Part shown: positions 54,520 through 64,000 of the stretch, one piece after another
How the letters are laid out: the number at the start of each line of letters is the position of its first letter
How positions within the stretch are numbered: the stretch's first letter is position 1
NCBI GenBank assembly: GCA_014843695.1
Contig: CM026403.1
Location: 3,348,150-3,412,149 of the forward strand
DNA length: 64,000 nucleotides
From: Archivesica marissinica
Taxonomy: Eukaryota; Mollusca; Bivalvia; Venerida; Vesicomyidae
Reading direction: 5' to 3'
Position numbers and translations under genes: made by a program
The notes under the pieces: generated by a model
Database searches by the model: none
Told to the model about the DNA's origin: nothing
What the model saw: only the letters and a program-made list of their open reading frames with translations

Positions 54520-55715
54520 TATACCGACATATTTTCGTCAATTATCATAAAAAGCCAGTTTGCACATCTACAACAATCTTTATCACTCGCCTGAATGAAT
54601 TCATCATCAAAGATGTAGTTGCTGCTGTATTTATTTTGTTTTCCGGACCATAATGTTTCGTCCATAGATCATTAGGAATATTAAGTTAAAATATTTGCTG
54701 TTAAAAAAGCAGAGAGCTTCCAGAGGAAAAAGCATATTTTCATATATAAAACGCAATTGATTTTAGAGCAAAGTAAATGACCAAAACAAAACCAAAACTT
54801 AAAAACGCAGCAGTTTGTTTACTATTGTGATTCATAAGAATTATGAAAACGTGATAATGACTATTGTGTATAAGACTACTAAAATAAGCATGTTTGACAT
54901 GTATTAGTACATTCAGTAAATCTTGAAAACTCTAGTATTCAAAGTGACGTCATTCCCTCAACATATCTACGCCTACTCAAGCTTCCTATTCCCCTGACAT
55001 TCTCAGGGGTCTCGTAGTTAATGGTACGATCGGCAAGCATCAAAGTTGGTAATTGGGTTGTTTGTAAAACTTGTTAAAATAGTTTATTATTAAACAGACA
55101 TTATTTTTCAATAAAAATTGCTTTAAATGATTTTTATTTTGATATTATGCATCATTTTGTACTTTTTATCGGAAATTAAATAATATTGACTTCAGAACGA
55201 CACAACAAAATCCGGGGGGAAATATGGCATTGTACTGGCATCAGATTTATTTCCCTTTGTTGCAATACACCATTTATCTGTTTTGAGTCCTCGAAAAAAT
55301 GGGATACCGTTTTGGACACAAATTGGATGAAAAAACGTGCGTTTTATGCATACAGGATTACTGTATATTCCGGTTGAAAATCTTCTCAGCTTCCATTGCA
55401 CATGAATTTTTTGTTTTTGTGAATAAAAACGCAATTTTAACGCAATTTTACTTAAACTGTCGGTGAATTTAATTGCGAGCACTACTCTAGATCTTGTAAC
55501 CATGACGTCACAAATTAGCAAAAATGGCGGCTACCTATATCGCTGATCTGAAAACCGATTCCATGTTTCATTTTCAGCAATCGATCTCGATAGAAGATGA
55601 TTGACACAAGACGATTAACTCCACAAAACCAGTCTATTCCTGAAGAAACACAATGGTCCGTACGTACATCTGCAAGGTTTGACTTATGTACACAAGATCA
55701 GTCTACTCCCGAATA
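54520..55715. other. unique AT-rich stretch, nothing recognised
   Basis: Short frames on both strands lack recognisable domains, repeats or splice context. The missing last exon of the transporter could lie here or beyond, but no candidate stands out. Confidence 0.5.
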
Positions 55716-55719
55716 AAGA

Positions 55720-56040
55720 TGCCGGTCACGTGCCTTCAAGGTTCCACTTGTCTACACGAGATTGGGGTACTCTTGAAGAAACATGCCGGTCGCGTGCCTT
55801 CAAGGTTCCACTTGTCTACACGAGATTGGGGTACTCTTGAAGAAACATGCCGGTCGCGTGCCTTCAAGGTTCCACTTGTCTACACGAGATTGGGGTACTC
55901 TTGAAGAAACATGCCAGTCGCGTGCCTTCAAGGTTCCACTTGTCTACACGAGAGTGGGGTACTCTTGAAGAAACATGCCGGTCGCGTGCCTTCAAGGTTC
56001 CACCTGTCTACACGAGCTTGGGTACTCTTGAAGAAACATG
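55720..56040 (+). repeat. 64-bp tandem array, 5 copies
   Basis: Unit gaagaaacatgccggtcgcg + tgccttcaaggttccacttg + tctacacgagattggggtac + tctt. Confidence 0.95.
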
Positions 56041-56197
56041 CTGCTTGCATGTTTCCGATGTTTAAAAGAAATATTAGTTGCCATTGAAGTTTGAGAAAAT
56101 CAAAAGGAAAATATGAGCGTTTGTGATATAAGTTTATGTAGTGTATGTTTAATTGAAAAGTACAAGTAGGCAACTATTTGGTTTAGACCTATTTATT

Positions 56198-56580
56198 CGA
56201 CATTCTATAACATACTTTATTCCACATTCTATAACATACTTTATTCCACATTCTATAACATACTTTATTCCACATTCTATAACATACTTTATTCCACATT
56301 CTATAACATACTTTATTCCACATTCTATAACATACTTTATACCACATTCTATAACATACTTTATTCCACATTCTATAACATACTTTATTCCACATTCTAT
56401 AACATACTTTATTCCACATTCTATAACATACTTTATTCCACATTCTATAACATACTTTATTCCACATTCTATAACATACTTTATTCCACATTCTATAACA
56501 TACTTTACTCCACATTCTATAACATACTTTACTCCACATTCTATAACATACTTTACTCCACATTCTATAACATACTTTAC
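56198..56580 (+). repeat. 24-bp tandem array, 16 copies
   Basis: Unit acatactttattccacattc + tata, nearly perfect. Its period opens five long frames, none with gene-like properties. Confidence 0.96.
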
Positions 56581-56847
56581 AACAAATAATTGTGTACACA
56601 ATACATACTTGAAATGAAAGCTAAAATGTATTTGAATTGGGGTGTCAATTTTGAAAGATTATTTGCATGATAAAAATGTAATTGTGGGTGTCCATCTGGA
56701 AGACTGTTCATAGATCTTTATCGTAGTGTGACCAAAGCGAAATTCAAACAGATCTGCTACTGTACTGAATATTTGTTGGTTTCCACCATACACTGAACAA
56801 GGAAAGAACCTTCCTGTTTGTGTATATATATGGTAGTATTTGTTGTC

Positions 56848-57090
56848 TTAACCCTTTCCCCCATAGAGATGTAGTTTTATTTCATACATTTGGCTGTAAT
56901 TTACCAATCGTACGCAATGGATAAGCTGTGAACTTGCCTACTCCACCTTCAAGGAGGTTACTGGGAAATATTAAGTGTTGTATACATTACGTTGTTCCGA
57001 TCTTTATTATAACTTGTTTGACTACTAATGTGTCGATCTATGTCAATAGGCATTGGTGTCGAGAGACGTTTGTAAGGGGGAAAGGGTTAA
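56848..57090. mobile_element. intact TTAA MITE, 243 bp
   Basis: Ends TTAACCCTTTCCCCCATAGA and tgtaagggggaaagggttaa. TTAA on both sides and imperfect inverted ends suggest piggyBac-type mobilisation. Reference copy for 15685 and 52382. Confidence 0.85.
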
Positions 57091-57287
57091 AGAATTCAGG
57101 GTATGCCTAAAAGGGGCAATTTAGATAATATTTTTTGTAGATGTAAAATACGCAATGCTATTTTTGAAGATAATGTTTATTTTACTATCTGTTTTAGTGC
57201 TGTACATTGATATACATTATATTTCCAAGTTTCACTGTGTCCAGAAATGAAATATTTATTAACACTTCATGACTTCATGATTTGCTA

Positions 57288-57988
57288 TAGAGTGGTGGAA
57301 CCTTTGCTCGGCGTAAATCCCACATATAGAGTGGTGGAACCTTTGCTCGGCGTAAATCCAGTATAAAATGTTCATTGCACTTGCCATATATTATTATTTT
57401 CATAAGTCGTGAAAACAACTTTAAAAATCTCTTGATAGTTTTAGCTTCATCATGTGACCTTGCTGCTCAAAACAACTATCGCAATGGTGTCGGGTCGGCA
57501 CCTGTTTATATGGGGAACTGAAGACTTCAGGGCATCTATGCATGGCGTACTTGTTATTTTTTATTTATTCACCACAACTTGTTCAATAACTTTTTGATAT
57601 AGTACATCATTGAATAAAAATACTTATTGGTCTTAATCAGAAATAGTATAGAAACTATTTTTCGGATTAGGCTCGGATAGCTACCTGAATACAGGATCGG
57701 TGGAAATATTCTCCCAATGATTTGTTTGTTTATATTGGTCTGTTGGACCAGTCACGTGACAGTTGCATCAGGCTATCGATACACGCAAAGGAATGCTATT
57801 GAACCGTGCTTCAGCTCTGTCAGTGAAATTAGCCTAGAACTATATAAATATTTTAAATACGGATGTAAATGGACAAATACGCCGAGCATAGGAATACATC
57901 GAGCATAGGAATTCGCCGAGCATAGGAATATGCTGAGCATAGGAATACGCCGAGCATATGAATACGCCGAGCATAGGTTCCATCCACA
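57288..57988. mobile_element. second copy of the TAGAGTGGTGGAA element
   Basis: Two tandem left ends (57288 and 57327: tagagtggtggaacctttgc), a body inverse to 45976-47314, and only about five 17-bp units (cgccgagcataggaata) before the right end gcataggttccatcca. Confidence 0.8.
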
Positions 57989-58085
57989 TGCGAGTGAAAT
58001 GTAGATGTAAAATTTTAAATCATTTACTGCCTGTGATATTTCTTGTTTAAGATATTATTTATTTTGTTACCAGGTATTTATTTAT

Positions 58086-58327
58086 TTAACCCATTCAACA
58101 CCAAGTAACTGACATGGACTGGTCCATGATATTTTTAGACCAATAAATTAATAACAAAATTACATTTGGATCAGTTCATTTATCAAAATGGGTAAAAAAA
58201 ATTCTAAAATAGTAATATTACTGGCAAAAAGTGCAGATCCTGATGAGATGGCTCGTCACGAGCCGGCTCATCTGGATCTACACTTTTTGTAAGCCTATTT
58301 AGAGGTCTGTGGTGTTGAAAGGGTTAA
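58086..58327. mobile_element. compact TTAA MITE, 242 bp
   Basis: TTAACCCATTCAACACCAAG ... tggtgttgaaagggttaa. It contains an inner hairpin (gatgagatggctcg/cgagccggctcatc) and one copy of the 33-bp segment that is amplified at 29099-30497. Confidence 0.88.
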
Positions 58328-58418
58328 TGTACCTAGGTTAATTGATATACATTACATTTCCAATTTTCAGCAAAATGAAATATTTTTGACCACGCAATGT
58401 GGATTTTAAATCATTTTT

Positions 58419-59320
58419 GTCTCGCCCACTTTTAGTGGAAAGCGAGACTATGCAGTTGCCTTTCCGTCAACAATTACATATTTGTATATGACTAAATGAA
58501 TGTCAAATTTGATGCTTTGATAACTTGCATGCTGTTTCTAGGAGTCGTTCCCTGCCAACAAGTCCCCCTCCCAAGTGTGACTGTTACCTTGAATTTTGGC
58601 AAAAATATAGTAAAGTTTTCCGAAATTATTGATGCGTATAAAAATGCGTCAAAAGTTATGGCTTTGAAACTTTGCATACACATCCAAGGACTAATTTGTT
58701 ATACCCACAACAAGTTCCCACCCCAAAGAGTGACCATGAACTTGAATTTTGGCCAAAAATTAGTCTGATTTTAGAAATTATTTATGCGTAAAAAACATTA
58801 ACATTTTTCAAAAACAAACAACGTTATTGCTTCGAAACTGGGTATGCACATCCGACGCTATTTCTCTACACCCACAGTAAGTCCCCATCCTTTACATACC
58901 TTATATATGACTTACCTTGAACTGGAATTTTGCCCAGCAATAGTCACGATTTTGGAAATTATTTATGCATAAAAAAAACCCAGCTCAAAACATCATCATT
59001 TCTTAAACTTTCGACATTATTGCTTTGAAATTTCGCATACAGATCCGAGAACTAATTCTCTACACCCACTGTAAGTCCCCACTCTACCACTGATATTCTC
59101 TACACCCACAGTAAGTCCCCACTCTACCACTGATATTCTCTACACCCACAGTAAGTCCCCACTCTACCACTGATATTCTCTACACCCACAGTAAGTCCCC
59201 ACTCTACCACTGATATTCAACTTGAGATTTGACAGTTCGTTGGAAAGCATAAATGATAATTTTTTATTTCGTTGAACCAGTCATTCATGCTTGACGAGAC
59301 ACACTTGGGGCGGTGACCTT
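58419..59320. repeat. degenerate element with internal ~190-bp and 40-bp repeats
   Basis: Starts gtctcgcccacttttagtgg, ends cacttggggcggtgacc. Inside, a motif (acaagtccccctcccaagtg ... accttgaattttggcaaaa) recurs about three times with decay, and tctctacacccacagtaagt + ccccactctaccactgatat occurs about 4 times at 59063-59218. Identity unknown. Confidence 0.55.
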
Positions 59321-59391
59321 GTTTAAGATATTATATATTTCACTATTTATTATTGTAATGTACAGTGATATACATTATTATATTGCCAATG

Positions 59392-59560
59392 TTTAGTTTA
59401 TACAAATTTATTTTAGCTCGGATTACGAAACAAGTTCTTACAACTTATATTAATCACTCTAGAAATCTCATTCCTGATGGAATCCATCGCCACGAGGGAG
59501 AGTGAAGAGGCAACGTGGAATTTAAATGCCTTGCCTAAGGGCACAATCGTAACGGCTGCC
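59392..59560 (-). mobile_element. repeat type F (SINE-like)
   Basis: acaaatttattttagctcgg, acaagttcttacaacttata, gatggaatccatcgccacga, aaatgccttgcctaagggca, as at 41180. Confidence 0.65.
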
Positions 59561-59737
59561 AATCTTAATATGTCTATAAATGAAATATCTATGACCACTT
59601 AATGATTTTCTACATATCCACATGTGAGCTACATGTAGGTTTTAAAATCATCATTTTCATGTGTGTCCACAAATGATTAATTAATAGTTTACAAATTTAA
59701 AAATTCTGTACTGGTCCAACGCGATATGTGAAATACA

Positions 59738-60300
59738 GTCAAAATTGCTCAAGCGACCATGTGTATTCAGCGACCTTTGTCTTATGCGACCATTTTGAAA
59801 TCCCCCCCGAGCAATTTCACACTATAAATCTATTGTATTAAGCGACTTTTGTCTTACGCGACCAACGACAACCTATTTTTCGGCCGTAATTACCTAAAGT
59901 TTTTCATTAAGCGACCATAAGTGATCTATAAAGGAGCCGCGTACTGACAAATTACCCATGCAGGTGTCCCAATTAGCAGCAATCAATAAGGTGTTTGATC
60001 TACAGTATCCATATCGTGCAGGTGTCACAATTAGCAGCAATCAATAATGTGTTTGATCTACAGTATCCATATCGTGCAGGTGTCACAATTAGCAGCAATC
60101 AACAAGGTGTTTGATCTACAATATCCATATCGTGCAGGTGTCACAATTAGCAGCAATCAACAAGGTGTTTGATCTACAATATCCATATCGTGCAGGTGTC
60201 ACAATTAGCAGCAATCAATAAGGTGTTTGATCTACAGTATCCATATCGTGCAGGTGTCACAATTAGCAGCAATCAACAAGGTGTTTGATCAGTATCCATA
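59738..60300 (+). mobile_element. left part of a Tigger-like element with internal 58-bp array
   Basis: The sequence starts cagtcaaaattgctcaagcg, followed by several gcgacc/gcgactt motifs, as in pogo/Tigger ends. It continues into about six 58-bp units (caggtgtcacaattagcagc...) at about 59955-60305, then reaches the transposase tail remnant at 60448. Confidence 0.5.
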
Positions 60301-60447
60301 TCGTAATTAACCTTGACAACGTAAATTTACCGGATACATAATATCACGCTACACCGGATTTACGACATACAGCGACTACTTTACCAAATAAATCCCAGCA
60401 TTTACCATGTTTACTGAATACTGGATTGGAATGCACCAGCTAGTGAA

Positions 60448-60696
60448 ATGCTAACTCAACTCGGGAATGATTGTGACGAGCAGGATGAACCAGAAGACGA
60501 GGAGCATGAACCTGTTGAAGAAGTCATCAGTATGACTGAAGCTCATGTTATATTGGATAAGTTCAAAGTGTTGGCTTTAAATAAGGGACAAGACAAGTGG
60601 CTGGATAACATTATGAACTTACAGGAATTGTTTGTCAGCTGCCGAGCTGAGATGGAATGTAAGCAAGGAAAGATCACTGATTTCTTTAATAAATAA
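60448..60696 (+). pseudogene. C-terminal remnant of a Tigger/pogo-type transposase
   Basis: An 82-codon open stretch with an acidic middle (EQDEPEDEEHEPVEEV) ends in KQGKITDFFNK. The K-x-ITDFF tail is typical of Tigger/jerky-type (pogo superfamily) transposases and their domesticated relatives. Upstream, an in-frame stop lies at 60415. At 59738 a sequence resembling a pogo terminal repeat (cagtcaaaattgctcaagcg, with further gcgacc motifs) marks the probable left end of the element. The catalytic region is absent or too decayed to recognise, and the right end was not found. Confidence 0.6.
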
Positions 60697-60917
60697 ACGT
60701 TGCAAATATGGATTAATAGAAAAATACAAGCAGGTGATCCAGTAGTTGGTATCGACCAGGTATAATGAGATACAATCACTTAGTCAAAATAAAAGCGTGT
60801 TTCACTATATCTTAGTGTAATGGTATCGTCCTCAATATCGCGTTGCATTTATATATGGTCATGATGTTACGTTAGCCAACATATAAATGACTTGTTTTAA
60901 ATATCATGTACTAATAC

Positions 60918-61165
60918 AGATGGATCTGTAGTCCAGTGGTAACACGCTGGACTGGTAATCCAGGGATAGCAGGTTCGATCCCCCGTATGTCCCTAATAAT
61001 ATTAACAGTCTTTCAGATGGGACTTTAAACCGAAGTCTCGTGTCGGTGCTGTACACCGTGCACGTAAAAGAACCAGAGGAGAGTCTGGAATGGGTCTCTG
61101 TCTGTATCATTGTACTATCCTCCAAAATCTAAAATGACTAATCTCTTCAGGAGGCGTTGCTTTCC
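60918..61165 (+). mobile_element. tRNA-derived SINE type B, full length
   Basis: Box A region tagtccagtggtaacacgct, box B caggttcgatccc, body gtgtcggtgctgtacaccgt, tail ctaaaatgactaatctcttc. Confidence 0.8.
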
Positions 61166-61638
61166 TAGCTGCCATTTTGTTTACAGATTTGTCCACCCAG
61201 GAAGTATATTTTACTCAATAACGATAACTCGCGAAGGGGAGGTAGTAACTTATTGAACAAGACTATGACAATTTTGTATTGCAGTTTAATAGATGTGAAA
61301 GTTGCATGAGAATAGATTGTATCTTTGTATGAGAAAGGTAGACATTATTTTTGCATGTACACTTAACAACTTGACAAGTGTGCATGTATAAATGGTCTTG
61401 TATCTCCGTCAATATTGGCCCGATAATGATGACATTTTCAGCAAATACAGTTGAGATATATTTCATGATATTCCATTTATTTTATTCATAACAAACACAA
61501 ATTTAACATACATGACTAATTAATGTGATGGTGCGTAAAAAGTCAATGTTGCAAAATGATAATGTCAATGATAAAACTCAGGCCGATGAGAATTAATTAT
61601 TCTAATATCGCATATGCCCACCCTACCCTGACTGCAGA
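61166..61638. other. no gene recognised
   Basis: AT-rich sequence between the SINE and the transposase remnant; short frames only. Confidence 0.5.
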
Positions 61639-62804
61639 TCACAGCTTGGCAACGTTGTCGCATGGAAGGGACATAGCGTCGTACATAATTCTGGGGTAGA
61701 TTTGCCCACTCTTCTCACAGAGCTGGGCGATGGTCTGTGGCACTGCGTCGGTCCTTCTTACGTAGCGATTCAATTCATCCCATAGATTTTCTAATATGTT
61801 TACGTCGGGAGACTTCGGTGGTATGTCCATCACATTGATGTGGTTAGCATTCAGAAAGAATCTCGTCACCCTAGCCGTGTGGGCTGGTGCGCCATCCTGC
61901 AGCAACCGCAATGCTCTATTGTTCCTAAACATGGGTACTACCTCAGTTTGAAGCACGTCGTGTTGGTACCAGGCGGCGTATAGATTACCATTAATCAACA
62001 CGATGTTAGTCTTGTGATGTAAGGAGACACCAGCCCATACCATTACTCACCCACCCCTGTACCTATATCATTCGATGACGCAGTTGTCGTTGAACCCTTC
62101 TCCCCGTTGTCGATATACCCGTGAACGACAGTCGTTTTCCTGTAGGCAGAACTTCTTTTCGTCAGTAAACAGGACCTGCCCCCATTCTAAGATGGCGCCG
62201 AGCCCAACGATATCACAGTGCTCTGAGTCTCGTCTACACCGCATGTTGGCGAGCGATTGAAGACGCCTTCTAACGGTCTGCGCAGAGATATGGCGTCCCT
62301 CCGGCCGTCTTGACAGCTGTACGTGTTCTCTGCTGACGATGCACATGTACGATGTGATTATCTTGTGCAGCTGTTGTACAACGCCCACGTGGTCTGCGAG
62401 GGAGGTTTCCAACGTTGCCAGTCGCTCTGTACTTAGGCATCAGCTTTCTGATGGTATTGCGGTGTACACCTATGTGTCGCGCAACCTGCAAATGATACAG
62501 ATAACATGAAATTAGTAATTAAAATATATAATTTATTTTTTATGGATATTTTCGATAAAAAACTGAATGTTAGTGACTTTCAATTTTTATAACACAAAGA
62601 AACTTAATTAATTAGTGACATCGAATTAACTTTGAGACGTACCTCTGTTTGGTGTATACCGGCGTTGATGAAGCCGACGGCTATTCCCCGTTCCGCTATG
62701 GTCAGCCTGCCCATGTCGTGTTTTTCTGATGTGTGGATCGTAATCAAGTCCACAACGACCAAATGCAGTTTTATTTTGTGCCAGCGCACCATTTCCTCGT
62801 GCAT
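61639..62804 (-). pseudogene. broken Tc1-like (DD34E) transposase with a possible intron
   Basis: Minus-strand pieces together resemble a Tc1/mariner transposase, the enzyme that cuts and pastes the element. The N-terminal piece (62804-62643, GRLTIAERGIAVGFINAGIH) continues after a 157-bp GT-AG interval (62642-62486) into VARHIGVHRNTIRKLMPKYR, a paired-type helix-turn-helix. A frameshift lies near 62330. ISAQTVRRRLQSL follows, then LFTDEKKF (first D). A TGA at 62068 and another stop just upstream of MVWAGVS break the frame. LLQDGAPAHTA (second D) and NILENLWDEL (E) complete the triad with 34 residues between D and E. The C-terminus is short. No terminal inverted repeats were seen. The copy looks inactive. 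Confidence 0.82.
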
Positions 62805-63204
62805 TGTGTTGATTTTGACGTTGCGTGGTTCAACGCGCCGTATCGATTAAATTGAACACGTGGAGCACAGGATAAAACTCGAAATGTAGTCAATAGCCAG
62901 TACACAAAATATCGTGCAAAAATATTTATAAATAAAAAAGTTATACGGAAATCAAAGATGCACACTTATAAGAGTTGTTAAGTGTACTAGCTTGTATTTT
63001 TGCCATGTACTATAGGTTTGATATATTACTATACATACATATACACACAACTGTGAATAGGGGGAACATGTATTTTTTATTTATTTGCAGAAATTTGAAA
63101 TTCTGTCCATGTAGTATATATTCTATTCTACCATTGTCCACAATTGAATGAACCCCTCAATACACATTTACCACTTATTTGGGACCTCAGCACTTTCAGA
63201 GAAA

Positions 63205-63390
63205 AATTATGGATATCCAATACTGGTAATCAAAATAATTATGGATATCCAATAATCAAAATAATTAATGGATATCCAATAATCAAAATAATTAATGGAT
63301 ATCAAAAATCGATTTTATGGATATCCAATAATAGATTTATGGACATCCAATAATAGATTTATGGACATCCAATAATAGATATCCATAAAT
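63205..63390 (+). repeat. ~27-bp imperfect tandem repeat
   Basis: tatggatatccaataatcaa + aataatta and later tatggacatccaataatagat copies. The surrounding 62820-63840 shows no other feature. Confidence 0.85.
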
Positions 63391-63844
63391 GCTGAATAAA
63401 TAGCAAAACGGCGCACCATACATTTCTACTTTATATATCTACCAACTAAAGTCGCATATCATTCTCTTTCAACCTAAAGTCACATTTCCATATCTTCCAA
63501 AACGGGCAGTTATATTTGGAGTGGAGTGGTGTGACCATGTGGGCAGAATTTCTGAGTTAACACAAGATGAAATTGAAATAAAAAAAATGGTTTATGGAAA
63601 AGTATGTTTTGTTAATTCTTTCCCTTGCCTCGCTTTCTCAAGTCCAATTAAATGTCATGACAATTTTGTTTCCTGGTAGAAATAATGAATGGTTTCTATC
63701 TGAAAATCGCTGTTGACAAAATATGAGCATTTCAGTTTGCCTAATTTTGATGCCTCTGATCTCGTTGAGTGTTTGGACTATTCCATCTGTTACTGTGCGA
63801 CAATGACAGACCTTTTGTAAATATTCCGCAATGTCGGTATTAGT

Positions 63845-64000
63845 GCATTTAGATGGATCGCCTAGGCTCTGCAGTACATTTAGATGGATCGCCTATGCCA
63901 TGCAGTACATTTAGATGGATTGCCTATGCTCTACAGTACATTTAGATGGATCACCTATGCTCTGCAGTACATTTAGATGGATTGCCTATGCTCTACAGTA
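63845..64000 (+). repeat. 31-bp tandem array running off the window
   Basis: At least 5 copies of tacatttagatggatcgcct + atgctctgcag; truncated by the window edge. Confidence 0.93.

Noticed and set aside
55003..55025. Candidate terminal exon after ttctcag (GSRS stop)
   Set aside because: Only four codons, weak pyrimidine tract and no homology; cannot be told from chance.
56149..56617. Frames on both strands of the 24-bp array
   Set aside because: Near-perfect repeat with no stop in several frames; no gene evidence.
6296..61165. Functional tRNA genes at SINE heads (6296, 20212, 42296, 47702, 52479, 60918)
   Set aside because: Box A and B motifs are present but cloverleaf stems are poor and each is followed by the same SINE body and tail.
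63091..63114. Candidate terminal exon after atttgcag (KFEILSM stop)
   Set aside because: Phase fits but seven unconserved codons 10 kb away are not enough support.
1376..64000. CRISPR arrays
   Set aside because: Arrays are head-to-tail units with no unique spacers, in a genome with introns.

Overview
This window is animal nuclear DNA, most likely from a mollusc and probably a bivalve. The evidence is GT-AG introns, a many-exon transporter gene closest to animal synaptic vesicle 2-related protein (SVOP), an intronless B-box/NHL protein of the kind expanded in bivalves, tRNA-derived SINEs, and TTAA- and TA-flanked MITEs. The species call is inference. By eye, roughly half of the non-N sequence is tandem arrays with units of 9-101 bp.

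Main gene, plus strand: 13 coding exons from 3465 to 53089 join with perfectly matching phases into 493 codons of an SVOP-like major facilitator transporter. The join runs from the start codon through the conserved PIETKG motif of the last helix. The final short C-terminal exon was not found. The 12 introns hold nearly all the arrays. Intron 4 (18560-37700) contains an oppositely oriented intronless TRIM-like gene (25986-28040, 684 aa) and a 1000-N assembly gap (34542-35541).

Layout: 1-1370 SINE pieces and an inverted repeat; 1376-3426 an array built on the acceptor of the start-codon exon; 3593-6151 a pogo-type MITE whose end has become a 2.4-kb array; 6296-18431 exons 2-3 and long arrays; 18488-37700 exon 4 and the giant intron with the TRIM-like gene; 37701-53089 exons 5-13, several with arrays containing copies of their own splice junctions; 53090-64000 arrays, MITEs, a Tigger-like transposase remnant (60448-60696) and a broken Tc1-like transposase (61639-62804, minus).

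The most interesting signal is that array units are not random. Five arrays in this one gene are built on exon-intron junctions (exon 1 acceptor, exon 5 donor half, exon 10 acceptor, exon 10 donor, exon 11 donor), so they present series of repeated splice sites. At exon 10 the donor series has a 36-bp period and stays in frame. At exon 5 the full-length copies form phase-2/phase-2 potential 69-nt cassette exons. Several other arrays are built on the ends of transposable elements. Two of these can be compared with an unexpanded or less expanded copy of the same element inside this window.
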